Positions 26,434-37,130 of a DNA stretch of 64,000 nucleotides are shown here, piece after piece. The number at the start of each line of letters is the position of its first letter. Position 1 is the stretch's first letter. The DNA is from Deltaproteobacteria bacterium (GTDB taxonomy: Bacteria > Myxococcota > Kuafuiibacteriia > Kuafuiibacteriales > Kuafuiibacteriaceae). Location of the stretch: the NCBI GenBank assembly GCA_016713425.1, contig JADJPE010000005.1:3720001-3784000 (forward strand). Reading direction: 5' to 3'. Position numbers and translations under genes: made by a program. A model generated the notes under the pieces. The model made no database searches, was not told where the DNA came from, and worked only from the letters and a program-made list of their open reading frames with translations.

Positions 26434-27123
26434 ATGGCGCGTCGGGGGTCGATCTTGACCAAGAAGAGTACTGAGTTGCGTATGGAGATGGAATATCGAC
26501 GAGAGAGAGCGGCAGTGGTCGACGTCTGCCGGCAGATGTATGCGCGCGGATACATCGTCGCGAGCGACGGGAACGTTTCGATGCGTCTAGCACCGGGCGT
26601 GATCCTCGCGACGCCGACCGCGGCGCGCAAAGGCCACCTCGAGCCTCTGGATCTCGTGGTTACGGATTCCCAAGGCACACCGCTTCCCGGCGAACACCGA
26701 CGGCCGTCCTTGGAGCTCGCGATGCACGTCGCCATCTATGCGCTGAGACCGGATGTGCGAGCGATCGTGCATGCGCACCCGCCCTGCGCGGTCGCCCATA
26801 CGATCGCCGGCGTTTCGATGCGTGAACCGCTCGTACCCGAGGTCTACTGCCAGCTTGGCGAGATTATCACGGTGCCCTACACGACCCCGACGACCTCAGA
26901 AGTCTCAGAGGCGGTGGCTGCGAGGCTCGGCGCGCACAATGCACTTGTCTTGGCGCGCCACGGAACCGTTACGCTCGGTTCGACGCTTGAACAGGCCTAC
27001 GATCGGCTCGAGACGCTCGAGCACGCGGCCAAGATGTCGCTGTTCGCGCGGCTTCTGGCTGGTTCAGCCGAGGGCGTGGCGGGACTTCAACCCGCGCAGC
27101 TCGAGGCACTCGCGAAGCTGTAG
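26434..27123 (+). CDS. Class II aldolase/adducin-family protein
   Basis: 229 residues. The fold is the AraD/FucA type, a zinc-dependent retro-aldol enzyme for sugar phosphates. Visible motifs: SDGNVSMRL near residue 48 (phosphate-binding loop), IVHAHPPCAVAH with the paired zinc His residues, LVPEVY with the catalytic acidic position, and LARHGTVTLG with the third His. The substrate is not predictable. Alternative starts at 26482 or 26488 would remove about 16-18 basic residues and are equally possible. It converges on the glutamine-synthetase-like gene with 29 bp between stops. Confidence 0.85.
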   Translation: MARRGSILTKKSTELRMEMEYRRERAAVVDVCRQMYARGYIVASDGNVSMRLAPGVILATPTAARKGHLEPLDLVVTDSQGTPLPGEHRRPSLELAMHVAIYALRPDVRAIVHAHPPCAVAHTIAGVSMREPLVPEVYCQLGEIITVPYTTPTTSEVSEAVAARLGAHNALVLARHGTVTLGSTLEQAYDRLETLEHAAKMSLFARLLAGSAEGVAGLQPAQLEALAKL

Positions 27124-27152
27124 TCTGCGTGGTCCGGGGCTTGTTGGCTCCA

Positions 27153-28514
27153 TCAGGCGGTCTCGAGATAGCGGGCGAGCTCCCAGTCGGTCACCGCCTT
27201 CTCGGCTTGGCGGACCTCGAAGGCTCGCGTGAGCAGGTAATGATCGACGAAGGCGTCGCCGAGCAGGCTGCGGGCGGTGGACGATTTCGCGAGCCGCTCG
27301 ACCGCGCCCGCGAGCGAAGTCGGGAGGCGAAGTGATTCGTCGGCTTCGTACGCGTTGCCCGTCACGGGAGCGGGTGGCTCGAGTTGGTTCTCGATGCCGT
27401 AGAGTCCGGCGGCCAAGGATGCGGCCATGGCGATGTACGGGTTGATGTCCGAGGCGGCCAGCCGATATTCGATCCGAGTTGCCTTCTTGTTTTGGCCGGT
27501 GATGGTTCGCAATGCGCAGGTTCGATTGTCCGTGCCCCAAGTGGCGTGGCTGGGGGCCCATTCGCCGCCCAGGAGGCGTTTGTAGCTGTTCACATTGGGC
27601 GCGATCAGCGCGCATAGCTCCGGCATGAGGGCGACCTGGCCCGCAATGTAGTGGCGAAACGTCTGGCTCAGGTGATCGGCGCGGGCGTCGTCATGAAAGA
27701 TGTTTTGCTTCTCATCGGCGCTCCAAAGGGATTGATGAATGTGCCCGGAGCAGCCGGGAAGGCTCGCGGATGGCTTGGCCATGAACGAGGCGAGGGCGCC
27801 GTGCCGGGTGCATATCTCCTTCATGGCCGTCTTGAAGAGCGCTGCGCGGTCGGCCATCTCGAGGGCGTCGGTGTAGGCGAGTGCGGCTTCGTAGATCCCG
27901 GGTCCCGTCTCCGTATGAAAGCCTTCGAGGGGGCAACGAAAGTCGCGGAGCATGTCGAGCACGTCGTGAACGAGGGTTGCCGACTGCGACGTACGGAGCC
28001 ACGAGTAGCCGAACATCCCGGGATCGAGCGTTTTGAGGCCGCGAAAGCCTTTCTCCTGAATGCTCCACGCCGACTCCTGGTAGATGAAGAACTCATATTC
28101 GACAGCCATCTTCGGCACGAACCCCATCGACTTTGCACGATCGATGACTTTCTTCAGAAGCTGGCGCGGTGAGGCGGGAAGGGGCTGGCCGTCGGGGTTC
28201 TCGAAATCGAGCAAGAAGCAGGCGGTTCCGGGCTCCCAAGGCATCCGGCGGTAGGTTGTGAGGTCGATGCGGGCGTTGGTGTCCGGATATCCAGTATGCC
28301 AACCGGTCATGCCAGGGCGGTCGTAGAGGCGATCGTGGATGTCCCATCCGAAGATGACGTCGCAGAACCCCATGCCGTTTTCGACGATCGATGAGAACTT
28401 CTCGATCGAGACGTACTTTCCGCGGAGGGTGGCCTCGATGTCGAAGCCGCCGACCTTGACGTGCCGAATCCCATCCCGTTCGAACGCTTCTTGAACCTCT
28501 TTTGCCGTCTGCAT
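27153..28514 (-). CDS. Glutamine synthetase-like ligase (GlnA/PuuA superfamily)
   Basis: 453 residues from the ATG at 28514. It carries glutamine-synthetase catalytic-domain signatures: AVEYEFFIY (metal-binding Glu), HTETGPGIYEAA, SGHIHQSLW (ATP/ammonia-pocket His), NSYKRLLGGEWAPSHATW and RIEYRLAASDINPY. Family members join glutamate to ammonia, amines or polyamines by gamma-amide bonds. The length and lack of an obvious adenylylation loop place it nearer the GlnA-like or gamma-glutamylpolyamine synthetase groups than true GlnA. Which amine it uses cannot be told. Its convergent neighbour is a class II aldolase. Confidence 0.85.
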   Translation of the reverse strand: MQTAKEVQEAFERDGIRHVKVGGFDIEATLRGKYVSIEKFSSIVENGMGFCDVIFGWDIHDRLYDRPGMTGWHTGYPDTNARIDLTTYRRMPWEPGTACFLLDFENPDGQPLPASPRQLLKKVIDRAKSMGFVPKMAVEYEFFIYQESAWSIQEKGFRGLKTLDPGMFGYSWLRTSQSATLVHDVLDMLRDFRCPLEGFHTETGPGIYEAALAYTDALEMADRAALFKTAMKEICTRHGALASFMAKPSASLPGCSGHIHQSLWSADEKQNIFHDDARADHLSQTFRHYIAGQVALMPELCALIAPNVNSYKRLLGGEWAPSHATWGTDNRTCALRTITGQNKKATRIEYRLAASDINPYIAMAASLAAGLYGIENQLEPPAPVTGNAYEADESLRLPTSLAGAVERLAKSSTARSLLGDAFVDHYLLTRAFEVRQAEKAVTDWELARYLETA

Positions 28515-28649
28515 CGTGGCGTTATAGCAGCCCCGTTCATGCTCCCGCGAGAAGCTGGTCAACCCTTCGGTATAATTCGGTCTTTTGTTTGAGCTACCTC
28601 GCTAAAAGTGTTGGCGCATAATCTTCTGGCGAGCTAGATCTTGCCGCGA

Positions 28650-31457
<2,808 letters not shown>

Positions 31458-31489
31458 GCGCGCGGCTTTGACCGTGCTATGTTTCCCAC

Positions 31490-32068
31490 GTGTCTCGTTC
31501 TGGGTGGGCGTGGTTGATGCCCTTCGCGCTGGCTCCGGTTCTTTCTGGTTGTCCGGAGCTTGGCATTGGCAAGGCGCCCGATGCCGGGCCCCCTAATTTT
31601 GGTTTCATCGACGTTCGGGGCAACGACCGGGCGTATGTGAACAATCTGGTGGGTCGATGGTTCACCGAGGCGGAGATCCAGCGTTTGGACGACGATTCTT
31701 TGACCCCGGAGGAGTGGTGCAGTCGCGAGCCGTCGTATGTCTTGGTTCTGCTCGATTCAGTGACGGTTCGGTGCGACAACCAAGAGGTCTATTCGGCGGG
31801 CATCTCGCGGGTCAGCGGTGGCGAAGGCGGCAAGATTCGAATCATCTTGAGGGCGAAGGACGACTCCAAGCTCCGCCAGCTTGTCTTTCGTGATGTTCTC
31901 GGGACGCGCGCATTGATCAGCGGAAGCCCATGCTTCGATCGCGAGATGGCGTACGCCCGGTTTCCGCGGATCGAGATTCTTCGGCGACAAATCCTGGATG
32001 GGAGTTCGTGCGCTCAGGTGCAGAGGCTTTCGGGCCCCGCGCTCGATCCCAGGCCGAGCACCCCATAG
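31490..32068 (+). CDS. Exported lipoprotein, unknown function
   Basis: 192 residues from GTG 31490. The signal peptide ends in VLSGC (Cys21), then a short Pro/Gly tether. The mature part has three cysteines in pairs (EEWCSRE, VRCDNQ, SPCFDRE and GSSCAQV) and an alternating strand pattern. No family recognised. It lies 32 bp after gyrA, so it may be read through from that promoter, but nothing ties its function to gyrase. An ATG at 31479 is out of frame and not used. Confidence 0.55.
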   Translation: MSRSGWAWLMPFALAPVLSGCPELGIGKAPDAGPPNFGFIDVRGNDRAYVNNLVGRWFTEAEIQRLDDDSLTPEEWCSREPSYVLVLLDSVTVRCDNQEVYSAGISRVSGGEGGKIRIILRAKDDSKLRQLVFRDVLGTRALISGSPCFDREMAYARFPRIEILRRQILDGSSCAQVQRLSGPALDPRPSTP

Positions 32069-32129
32069 AGCCCGCGCGCGTATCCCGGGCGGCTGTCGGC
32101 GATGGGGCGCGTCGGCATGCTTGGGCGTG

Positions 32130-32972
32130 CTATGTACGCGTGCGTGAGCCCGGTGCGTTTCCACCGCCGCAGCCCTTCTGATCCCCACAGCACGAGGAGG
32201 GGCGGACCGCTTCGATGTGGGCTGAGGCAACGTACTTCTCGACGTCTTCGCCCGGGAACCAGTCTCGGATGAACTTCTGGCTATCGGAGACGATCGTGAT
32301 TTCGACCGGGTCGAATCCCACCGACTTCAAGAGCGCCTCGACTTCGGCCACGGGCCAGGCTCCGGCCACGCATCCCGAGAACTTGGCGGCCTCGGCTTTG
32401 AAAGCTTCCGGCATGGGTTTGAGTTCGACGATGTCAGACACGACGAGTCGGCCGCCTCGTTTCAGGACGCGGAAGGCCTCGCGTGCCACCTGCGGTTTGT
32501 CAGGGGAGAGGTTGATGACGCAATTGGAGATCACGACGTCTGCGGATTGATCGGCGACTGGAAGGTGTTCGATCTCTCCGAGCCGAAACTCGACATTGGT
32601 CGCGGCAAGCTTCTCTGCGTTGGCGCGCGCCTTGTTGAGCATCTCGGGGGTCATATCAACGCCAATGACCTTGCCGGTCGCGCCGACGCTTCGCGCGGCC
32701 AGGAAGCAGTCGAAACCACCCCCGCTTCCGAGATCGATCACCGTCTGACCCTCACGGAGCTTGGCGAGTGTCTGAGGGTTGCCGCAACCGAGGCCCATAT
32801 TGGCGCCTTCGGGCACAGCATCGAGGTCAGTTTGGCTGTAGCCCATCTCGAGCGACTTCTTGGCACCTCCGCAGCAGCCGGGCGAAGCACCCGTTGGGCC
32901 GCTGGCCTTGGCGATCTCGGCGTAGTGCGTGCGCACGTTGTCGCGGACTTCGTTCTCACTCTGGTCGGTCAT
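32130..32972 (-). CDS. arsM: Arsenite S-adenosylmethionine methyltransferase
   Basis: 280 residues. It methylates arsenite using S-adenosylmethionine. The Rossmann core is clear (VIDLGSGGGFDCFLAARSVG; GVDMTPEML). The arsenite-binding cysteines expected of ArsM are present: Cys33-Cys34 (GCCGGAK), Cys63 (GLGCGNP), Cys151 (SNCVINLS) and Cys201 (FSGCVAG). The C terminus ends in a Cys-rich segment (SSCCGDQKGCGG) that could bind metal or arsenite. No arsR, arsB or arsC is beside it. An AG dinucleotide tract sits where the Shine-Dalgarno should be. Confidence 0.93.
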   Translation of the reverse strand: MTDQSENEVRDNVRTHYAEIAKASGPTGASPGCCGGAKKSLEMGYSQTDLDAVPEGANMGLGCGNPQTLAKLREGQTVIDLGSGGGFDCFLAARSVGATGKVIGVDMTPEMLNKARANAEKLAATNVEFRLGEIEHLPVADQSADVVISNCVINLSPDKPQVAREAFRVLKRGGRLVVSDIVELKPMPEAFKAEAAKFSGCVAGAWPVAEVEALLKSVGFDPVEITIVSDSQKFIRDWFPGEDVEKYVASAHIEAVRPSSCCGDQKGCGGGNAPGSRTRT

Positions 32973-32980
32973 CTCTTTGC

Positions 32981-32998
32981 CTCTCTCTCTCTCTCTCT
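32981..32998 (-). repeat. (AG)9 microsatellite in the arsM leader
   Basis: The plus strand reads nine CT units; the coding strand reads AG repeated nine times, ending eight bases before the arsM ATG (32972). It offers several AGAGAG-like ribosome-binding registers, and its length is open to slippage. Confidence 0.85.
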
Positions 32999-33083
32999 GT
33001 CCTCAACGGACCCGCCAGGGAAGCGGACCGCAGGATCAATTTCCTCCTAGCCTTTTTGTTGCGCCAGCGAAATCTTGGCGCTC

Positions 33084-33707
33084 ATGACGCGCGAATTCTG
33101 GAACGAACGTTTCGGGGGCGACGAATACGCCTACGGGACGTCGCCGAATACCTTCTTGGCCGAGGCGTCGGGTCGAATCCCACCGGGTCGGATCCTCTGT
33201 CTTGCGGAGGGTGAGGGCCGGAACGCTGTGTACTTGGCAACCAAGGGTTATGGGGTCACCGCGGTCGACTTCTCACCCGTGGGGCTCGAGAAGACCGAGC
33301 GGCTTGCGCGAGCGCACGGCGTGACGGTGGAATTGATCGAGGCCGATCTGACCACCTACGTGCTTGCGCAAGACGCCTTTACGGGCATCGTGTCGGTTTA
33401 TGCCCACGTTCCGCCCGAGGTTCGGCGACGCATCCACAAAGAAGTGACCCAGGCGCTCAAGCTGGGGGGTGTTTTCCTGCTCGAGGGCTATTCTGTTGCG
33501 CAGCTCGAGCGTTCCACGGGCGGGCCCAAGGATGCGTCGTTGCTTCTGACCGTCGATGAGATTCGCCAGGAACTGCATCCGCTCGAGATTCTGATTGCCC
33601 GTGAGGTCGTGCGAGACATTCAAGAGGGACGCCACCACTTTGGACTCAGCTCGACGGTTCAAGTTGTTGCGACACGTCCGGCGGATGAGCTGGGAACCAA
33701 AGCCTGA
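33084..33707 (+). CDS. Class I SAM-dependent methyltransferase (TehB/TPMT-like)
   Basis: 207 residues from ATG 33084 (TTG 33075 gives three more). The first 15 residues are WNERFGGDEYAYGTSPNTFL, the usual opening of TehB-like and thiopurine-type methyltransferases. ILCLAEGEGRNAVYLA is motif I and VTAVDFSP motif II. The acceptor cannot be predicted; relatives act on tellurite, thiols or small molecules, and an arsenic-linked role beside arsM is possible but unproven. Its last 20 codons overlap the end of the histidine kinase gene on the other strand by 62 bp. Confidence 0.8.
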   Translation: MTREFWNERFGGDEYAYGTSPNTFLAEASGRIPPGRILCLAEGEGRNAVYLATKGYGVTAVDFSPVGLEKTERLARAHGVTVELIEADLTTYVLAQDAFTGIVSVYAHVPPEVRRRIHKEVTQALKLGGVFLLEGYSVAQLERSTGGPKDASLLLTVDEIRQELHPLEILIAREVVRDIQEGRHHFGLSSTVQVVATRPADELGTKA

Positions 33708-35469
33708 ACGTCGTGCCGCTCCCCACGACGGATTCGACGTCGATCGCGCCGCCGTGCTCTTCGATGATTCGGTGCACGATGGCGAGTCCAAGCCCCGTGC
33801 CCTCCGTCTTGGTCGTGAAATACGGCGTGAAGAGTTTGGCTCGGTGCTCGGCGTCGATGCCTGATCCCGTGTCGGACACCGAGATCGTGACGCCCTCGAG
33901 ACCGCCTCGAACCATGGGTTCGGCGTCGATGCGTACGACGCCGCCGTGCTCCGGGAGCGCCTCGAGCCCGTTCTTTACGAGGTTGAGAAGGGCCCGCGAG
34001 ACCTGGTCGCGGTCGATGGAAAGGGTCGGAAGACCTCGGCGTTCGAGATCTGCGCGGTCGATGACGACCTCGCCTCGCGCGGATGCCTCGGGGCCGCGGT
34101 TCGCGTAAAGCCGTTGGATGTGATCGATGAGGTCGAGCGCCGGAACATCGGTGCGGCGCGGCGCAGGCAACCGTGCGAACTCGGAGAACTCGGTGACGAT
34201 CTGATTCAAGGCCCGAACTTCTTCGAGCACGGTACGCGTGGACTCTTCGAAGATCGCGTCAAACTTTTCGTGCTTCTTAGCGTAGCTCTTGCGGAGCGTC
34301 TCGATCGACATCTGGATCGGGAAGAGCGGGTTCTTGATCTCGTGGGCCACCCGTCGCGCAACCTCTCGCCACGCTGCAATCCGCTCGGCGCGCTGAATGC
34401 GATGCCGGCTCTCCGCGATTTCACGCGTCATCCCGTTGAATACGCCGACCAAGATTCCGACCTCGTCGCGAGACTTCGTGGTGACGTGGACCTCTAGGTC
34501 TCCGGCGCCGACCTTTCGCGCCGCGCTGGCGAGATCGAGGATCGGGCGCGTGATGTGTCGGGCCACGACGCGGCTGGCGATGAAGCCCACGAGGAGAGAC
34601 GCGACGACGAGCCAGGCGGCCAGCTCAAGGAACGTCTCCCGCGCTTCCTCGAGACCGGTCGTGTGAACATAGATCCGAAGCTCCGCCGGCGAGCCCTTCG
34701 TCGCGCTCTCTTCGCCGATCGGCATGAGCCGGATCGTCGACCCGCGTTCGAGTGCACGCGCCCTCAGCGCTGGCTCCGTCTCCTGCGGAAATACGAGCGG
34801 CTCGAGGTCCGCGGACGTAAGCACGAGGGTCGCATCTGCGACCCGAGCGAGGTCTTCGAAGCGCCGGTCGTCGAGTCGAGTGCCTGCGTACACGACGAGC
34901 CGCGGTGCGCCTCGCGCCGAGCGGCGCGACAGCGTCACGACCGCCATCAGAACCGGGACCGTCTTCGGTGGGTTCGCTTCCACCAACTCGTGGGCGAAGC
35001 CGAAGACGGGGGTGGTCGATGTCGCGATACTGGCGAAAGGCGGCGCGGGGTCACCGATCGACATCGGCAGATGGGCGCTCGACAGGATCTCGCTCGTCCC
35101 ATCGTCCACCGCAACTTTCGCGATGCCCAAGACATCGAGGCCGTGCGCCACCGCTCGATCTGCGGCGAGGGACTCGGCGTCGGCGAGACCGTTGGCGTCG
35201 CGCAACTTCAGCGTGAGTGCCCGTACGGTCTCGTGGGTCACTATGGCTTCGAGCTTCGCGCTTACGCGACGACGTTCTTCCCGGATGATGTGATTGACTT
35301 CGCGGGTGATCCGAGAAGCGCGCGTCGAGGTTTCGCGGTCGATCAGGCGATCGAACACCAACACGGCAACGCCCGACGCCACCATGGCGGGCACCGCGGC
35401 GGCGAAAAAGAAGATCACCATCCGCGTTTGGAGCCGATGCGACCCCCTAGGATCCGAATTCGACGCCAT
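33646..35469 (-). CDS. NtrY-like membrane histidine kinase
   Basis: 607 residues from ATG 35469, two bases after the solute-binding-protein stop. Transmembrane helix 1 (17-39) and helix 2 (281-302) flank a periplasmic sensor domain of about 240 residues. HAMP follows (303-355), then the dimerisation helix with phospho-acceptor His376 in ARRVAHEIKNPLFPIQ, an arrangement typical of NtrY. The ATPase has N box LLNLVKNGLEAL, G1 DTGSGI and G2 GTGLGLAIVHR. No response regulator lies in the window. It is the last gene of a five-gene cell-wall operon, which suggests it senses an envelope ligand. Confidence 0.88.
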   Translation of the reverse strand: MASNSDPRGSHRLQTRMVIFFFAAAVPAMVASGVAVLVFDRLIDRETSTRASRITREVNHIIREERRRVSAKLEAIVTHETVRALTLKLRDANGLADAESLAADRAVAHGLDVLGIAKVAVDDGTSEILSSAHLPMSIGDPAPPFASIATSTTPVFGFAHELVEANPPKTVPVLMAVVTLSRRSARGAPRLVVYAGTRLDDRRFEDLARVADATLVLTSADLEPLVFPQETEPALRARALERGSTIRLMPIGEESATKGSPAELRIYVHTTGLEEARETFLELAAWLVVASLLVGFIASRVVARHITRPILDLASAARKVGAGDLEVHVTTKSRDEVGILVGVFNGMTREIAESRHRIQRAERIAAWREVARRVAHEIKNPLFPIQMSIETLRKSYAKKHEKFDAIFEESTRTVLEEVRALNQIVTEFSEFARLPAPRRTDVPALDLIDHIQRLYANRGPEASARGEVVIDRADLERRGLPTLSIDRDQVSRALLNLVKNGLEALPEHGGVVRIDAEPMVRGGLEGVTISVSDTGSGIDAEHRAKLFTPYFTTKTEGTGLGLAIVHRIIEEHGGAIDVESVVGSGTTFRLWFPAHPPDVSQQLEPSS

Positions 35470-35471
35470 GT

Positions 35472-37130
35472 CTATGGCAGCCCCAGGCTCGTCGCATTTG
35501 CGAAGGCGATTCGACCGCCGCCATCGACCGATATGGGCGAGACGTCGCTTCGAATGAAGATCCCGGGGGGGCTCGTGGCGATAGGAATGATCCGACACGC
35601 CTCGCGGATTCTTTCATCGAGGGCACCCACGAGCACCGCACGCTGAGCCTCGGTGGCCTCATCGAAGGCACGCAGAGACGCATCGTCGATGGCATCGGGG
35701 CAGCCCTGCGCGACGGCAACTTGCCACAGGCCATGGAAGCGAATCGCCATCGGCGCCTCGGATGGCGCGGCCGAATAGAGGGTGTCGAGGAGAAAGTCGT
35801 AATTTCGTTGGCGTCGACGCTGAGTTGCTTCCTCACGGGAGATGCGCGTGATCTTCGCGCTGATGCCCGCGCGGATGAGATCGAGCTGCACACGCTCGGC
35901 CAAACGCTGACCAAATCGCGCGTCTTTCGGGACGAGGAGCGTTCTCGGTCCGGCGTCGTTCGATGGATTCGCCACCGTGCTGCGCGGTGGCATGCCTCCT
36001 TCGCCGCGATGCGCGCGTCCGGGCTCGGTCCGGGCATTCGCCGTCGGATGCGACGTGGGTGATGTGAACGTGACGGTCCCGCGCAACGTGCGGGTCGCGC
36101 GGGCAGCGGGACCCAGATACCGGGCGACGATGCGCGTGCGATGGATTGCCGCGTCGAGCTGCGCAAGGTCAGAAGGTGAAGGCGATCGGCCCCGAGACTC
36201 CCCGTCGCCCGCCGAGAGCGTGATCAGCTCTTGCGGGGCAGGGCCTCGCGGCCAGTCGAGCATGCGCACCTCTTGTGGCGCCCGTTCCGGAACGCCAAGG
36301 ACCACATGCGCCCTTCGCTGCTCGACCACGGAAGTCGTTGCGAACCGAGACGCGATCGGCGTGATGACGATCGAATCAAGAAAGGGTCGCCCCTCACGAT
36401 GGAGGAGAAAAGGCAGGAGCGTCCACCCTTCGCGGTCACGCGGCGATGCTGTGCGCGCCGAGCCGTTCGCGGGCTCCGCTGTCCCGGTTGCGGACGCGCG
36501 TCGGAAAGGACCCGTCCCGGTGTCGTCGGGCCCTCCAACCAGCATTTGGGGGACGGCGAGAAGCATCGGGAAGGCGTCGTACGGTGTCGTCAGCTCGAAG
36601 ACGAGGCTTGCGCCCTCGCGGTCCTCGACCACCTTCACAGATAGAGGCGCCTGCCGTCCTTCGATGCGTGCCCGTCCGCCGCGTACGGGAAGAAAGGCGA
36701 ACGCCGCCGACGAACCCGCAGTTGCGAGATCCTCGAGCGCGCGACGGATATCTTCGGGTGACAAGCGACCGCCTTCATGCGTGGGCTGGGGTGGCCTCAG
36801 CGGGACGATGATCTTGCGACCACCGCTTGCGACCTCCGGGGGCAGAGAGGCGAGCACTGGCTCAAGCGTGCCATCGGCGCGCAGTCGATACAGCGGCTCG
36901 TAAATCAAGCTCGCGATGGCCACGACATACGCCGAGTCGAGCACGCTCCGCTGTATCTTCGAGGGCTCCGCCGCGAGAAAGGCCTTGAGCTGTCCCCCGT
37001 ACGGTACGCGCGTTGCCCCGAATGCTGGCCGACTCGAATGGATCGAGAAGACGAAGGGGATCATGAGGTGCACGAAGATCGAGAGGGAGCGATGCATTGA
37101 GGAACCACGGTCGATGCGGGCGTCGTTCAT
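35472..37130 (-). CDS. Family 5 extracellular solute-binding protein-like
   Basis: 552 residues with a signal peptide after a short cytosolic start (ATG 37130 or 37097). SYVVAIASLIYEPLYRL... style sequence near residue 65 and EGGRLSPEDIRRALEDL near 115 match the SBP_bac_5 (oligopeptide/nickel-binding, DppA/OppA-like) pattern, though the middle is heavily Pro/Arg-rich and diverged. No ABC permease or ATPase genes are present. The gene's ATG overlaps the previous stop (ATGA), and its stop is two bases before the histidine kinase start, so it may act as a ligand-binding partner of that kinase rather than in transport. That role is inference. Confidence 0.65.
   Translation of the reverse strand: MNDARIDRGSSMHRSLSIFVHLMIPFVFSIHSSRPAFGATRVPYGGQLKAFLAAEPSKIQRSVLDSAYVVAIASLIYEPLYRLRADGTLEPVLASLPPEVASGGRKIIVPLRPPQPTHEGGRLSPEDIRRALEDLATAGSSAAFAFLPVRGGRARIEGRQAPLSVKVVEDREGASLVFELTTPYDAFPMLLAVPQMLVGGPDDTGTGPFRRASATGTAEPANGSARTASPRDREGWTLLPFLLHREGRPFLDSIVITPIASRFATTSVVEQRRAHVVLGVPERAPQEVRMLDWPRGPAPQELITLSAGDGESRGRSPSPSDLAQLDAAIHRTRIVARYLGPAARATRTLRGTVTFTSPTSHPTANARTEPGRAHRGEGGMPPRSTVANPSNDAGPRTLLVPKDARFGQRLAERVQLDLIRAGISAKITRISREEATQRRRQRNYDFLLDTLYSAAPSEAPMAIRFHGLWQVAVAQGCPDAIDDASLRAFDEATEAQRAVLVGALDERIREACRIIPIATSPPGIFIRSDVSPISVDGGGRIAFANATSLGLP

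Noticed and set aside
25151..26593. 480-codon minus-strand open frame opposite the M23 peptidase
   Set aside because: No recognisable motif, and it covers a peptidase with intact catalytic motifs.
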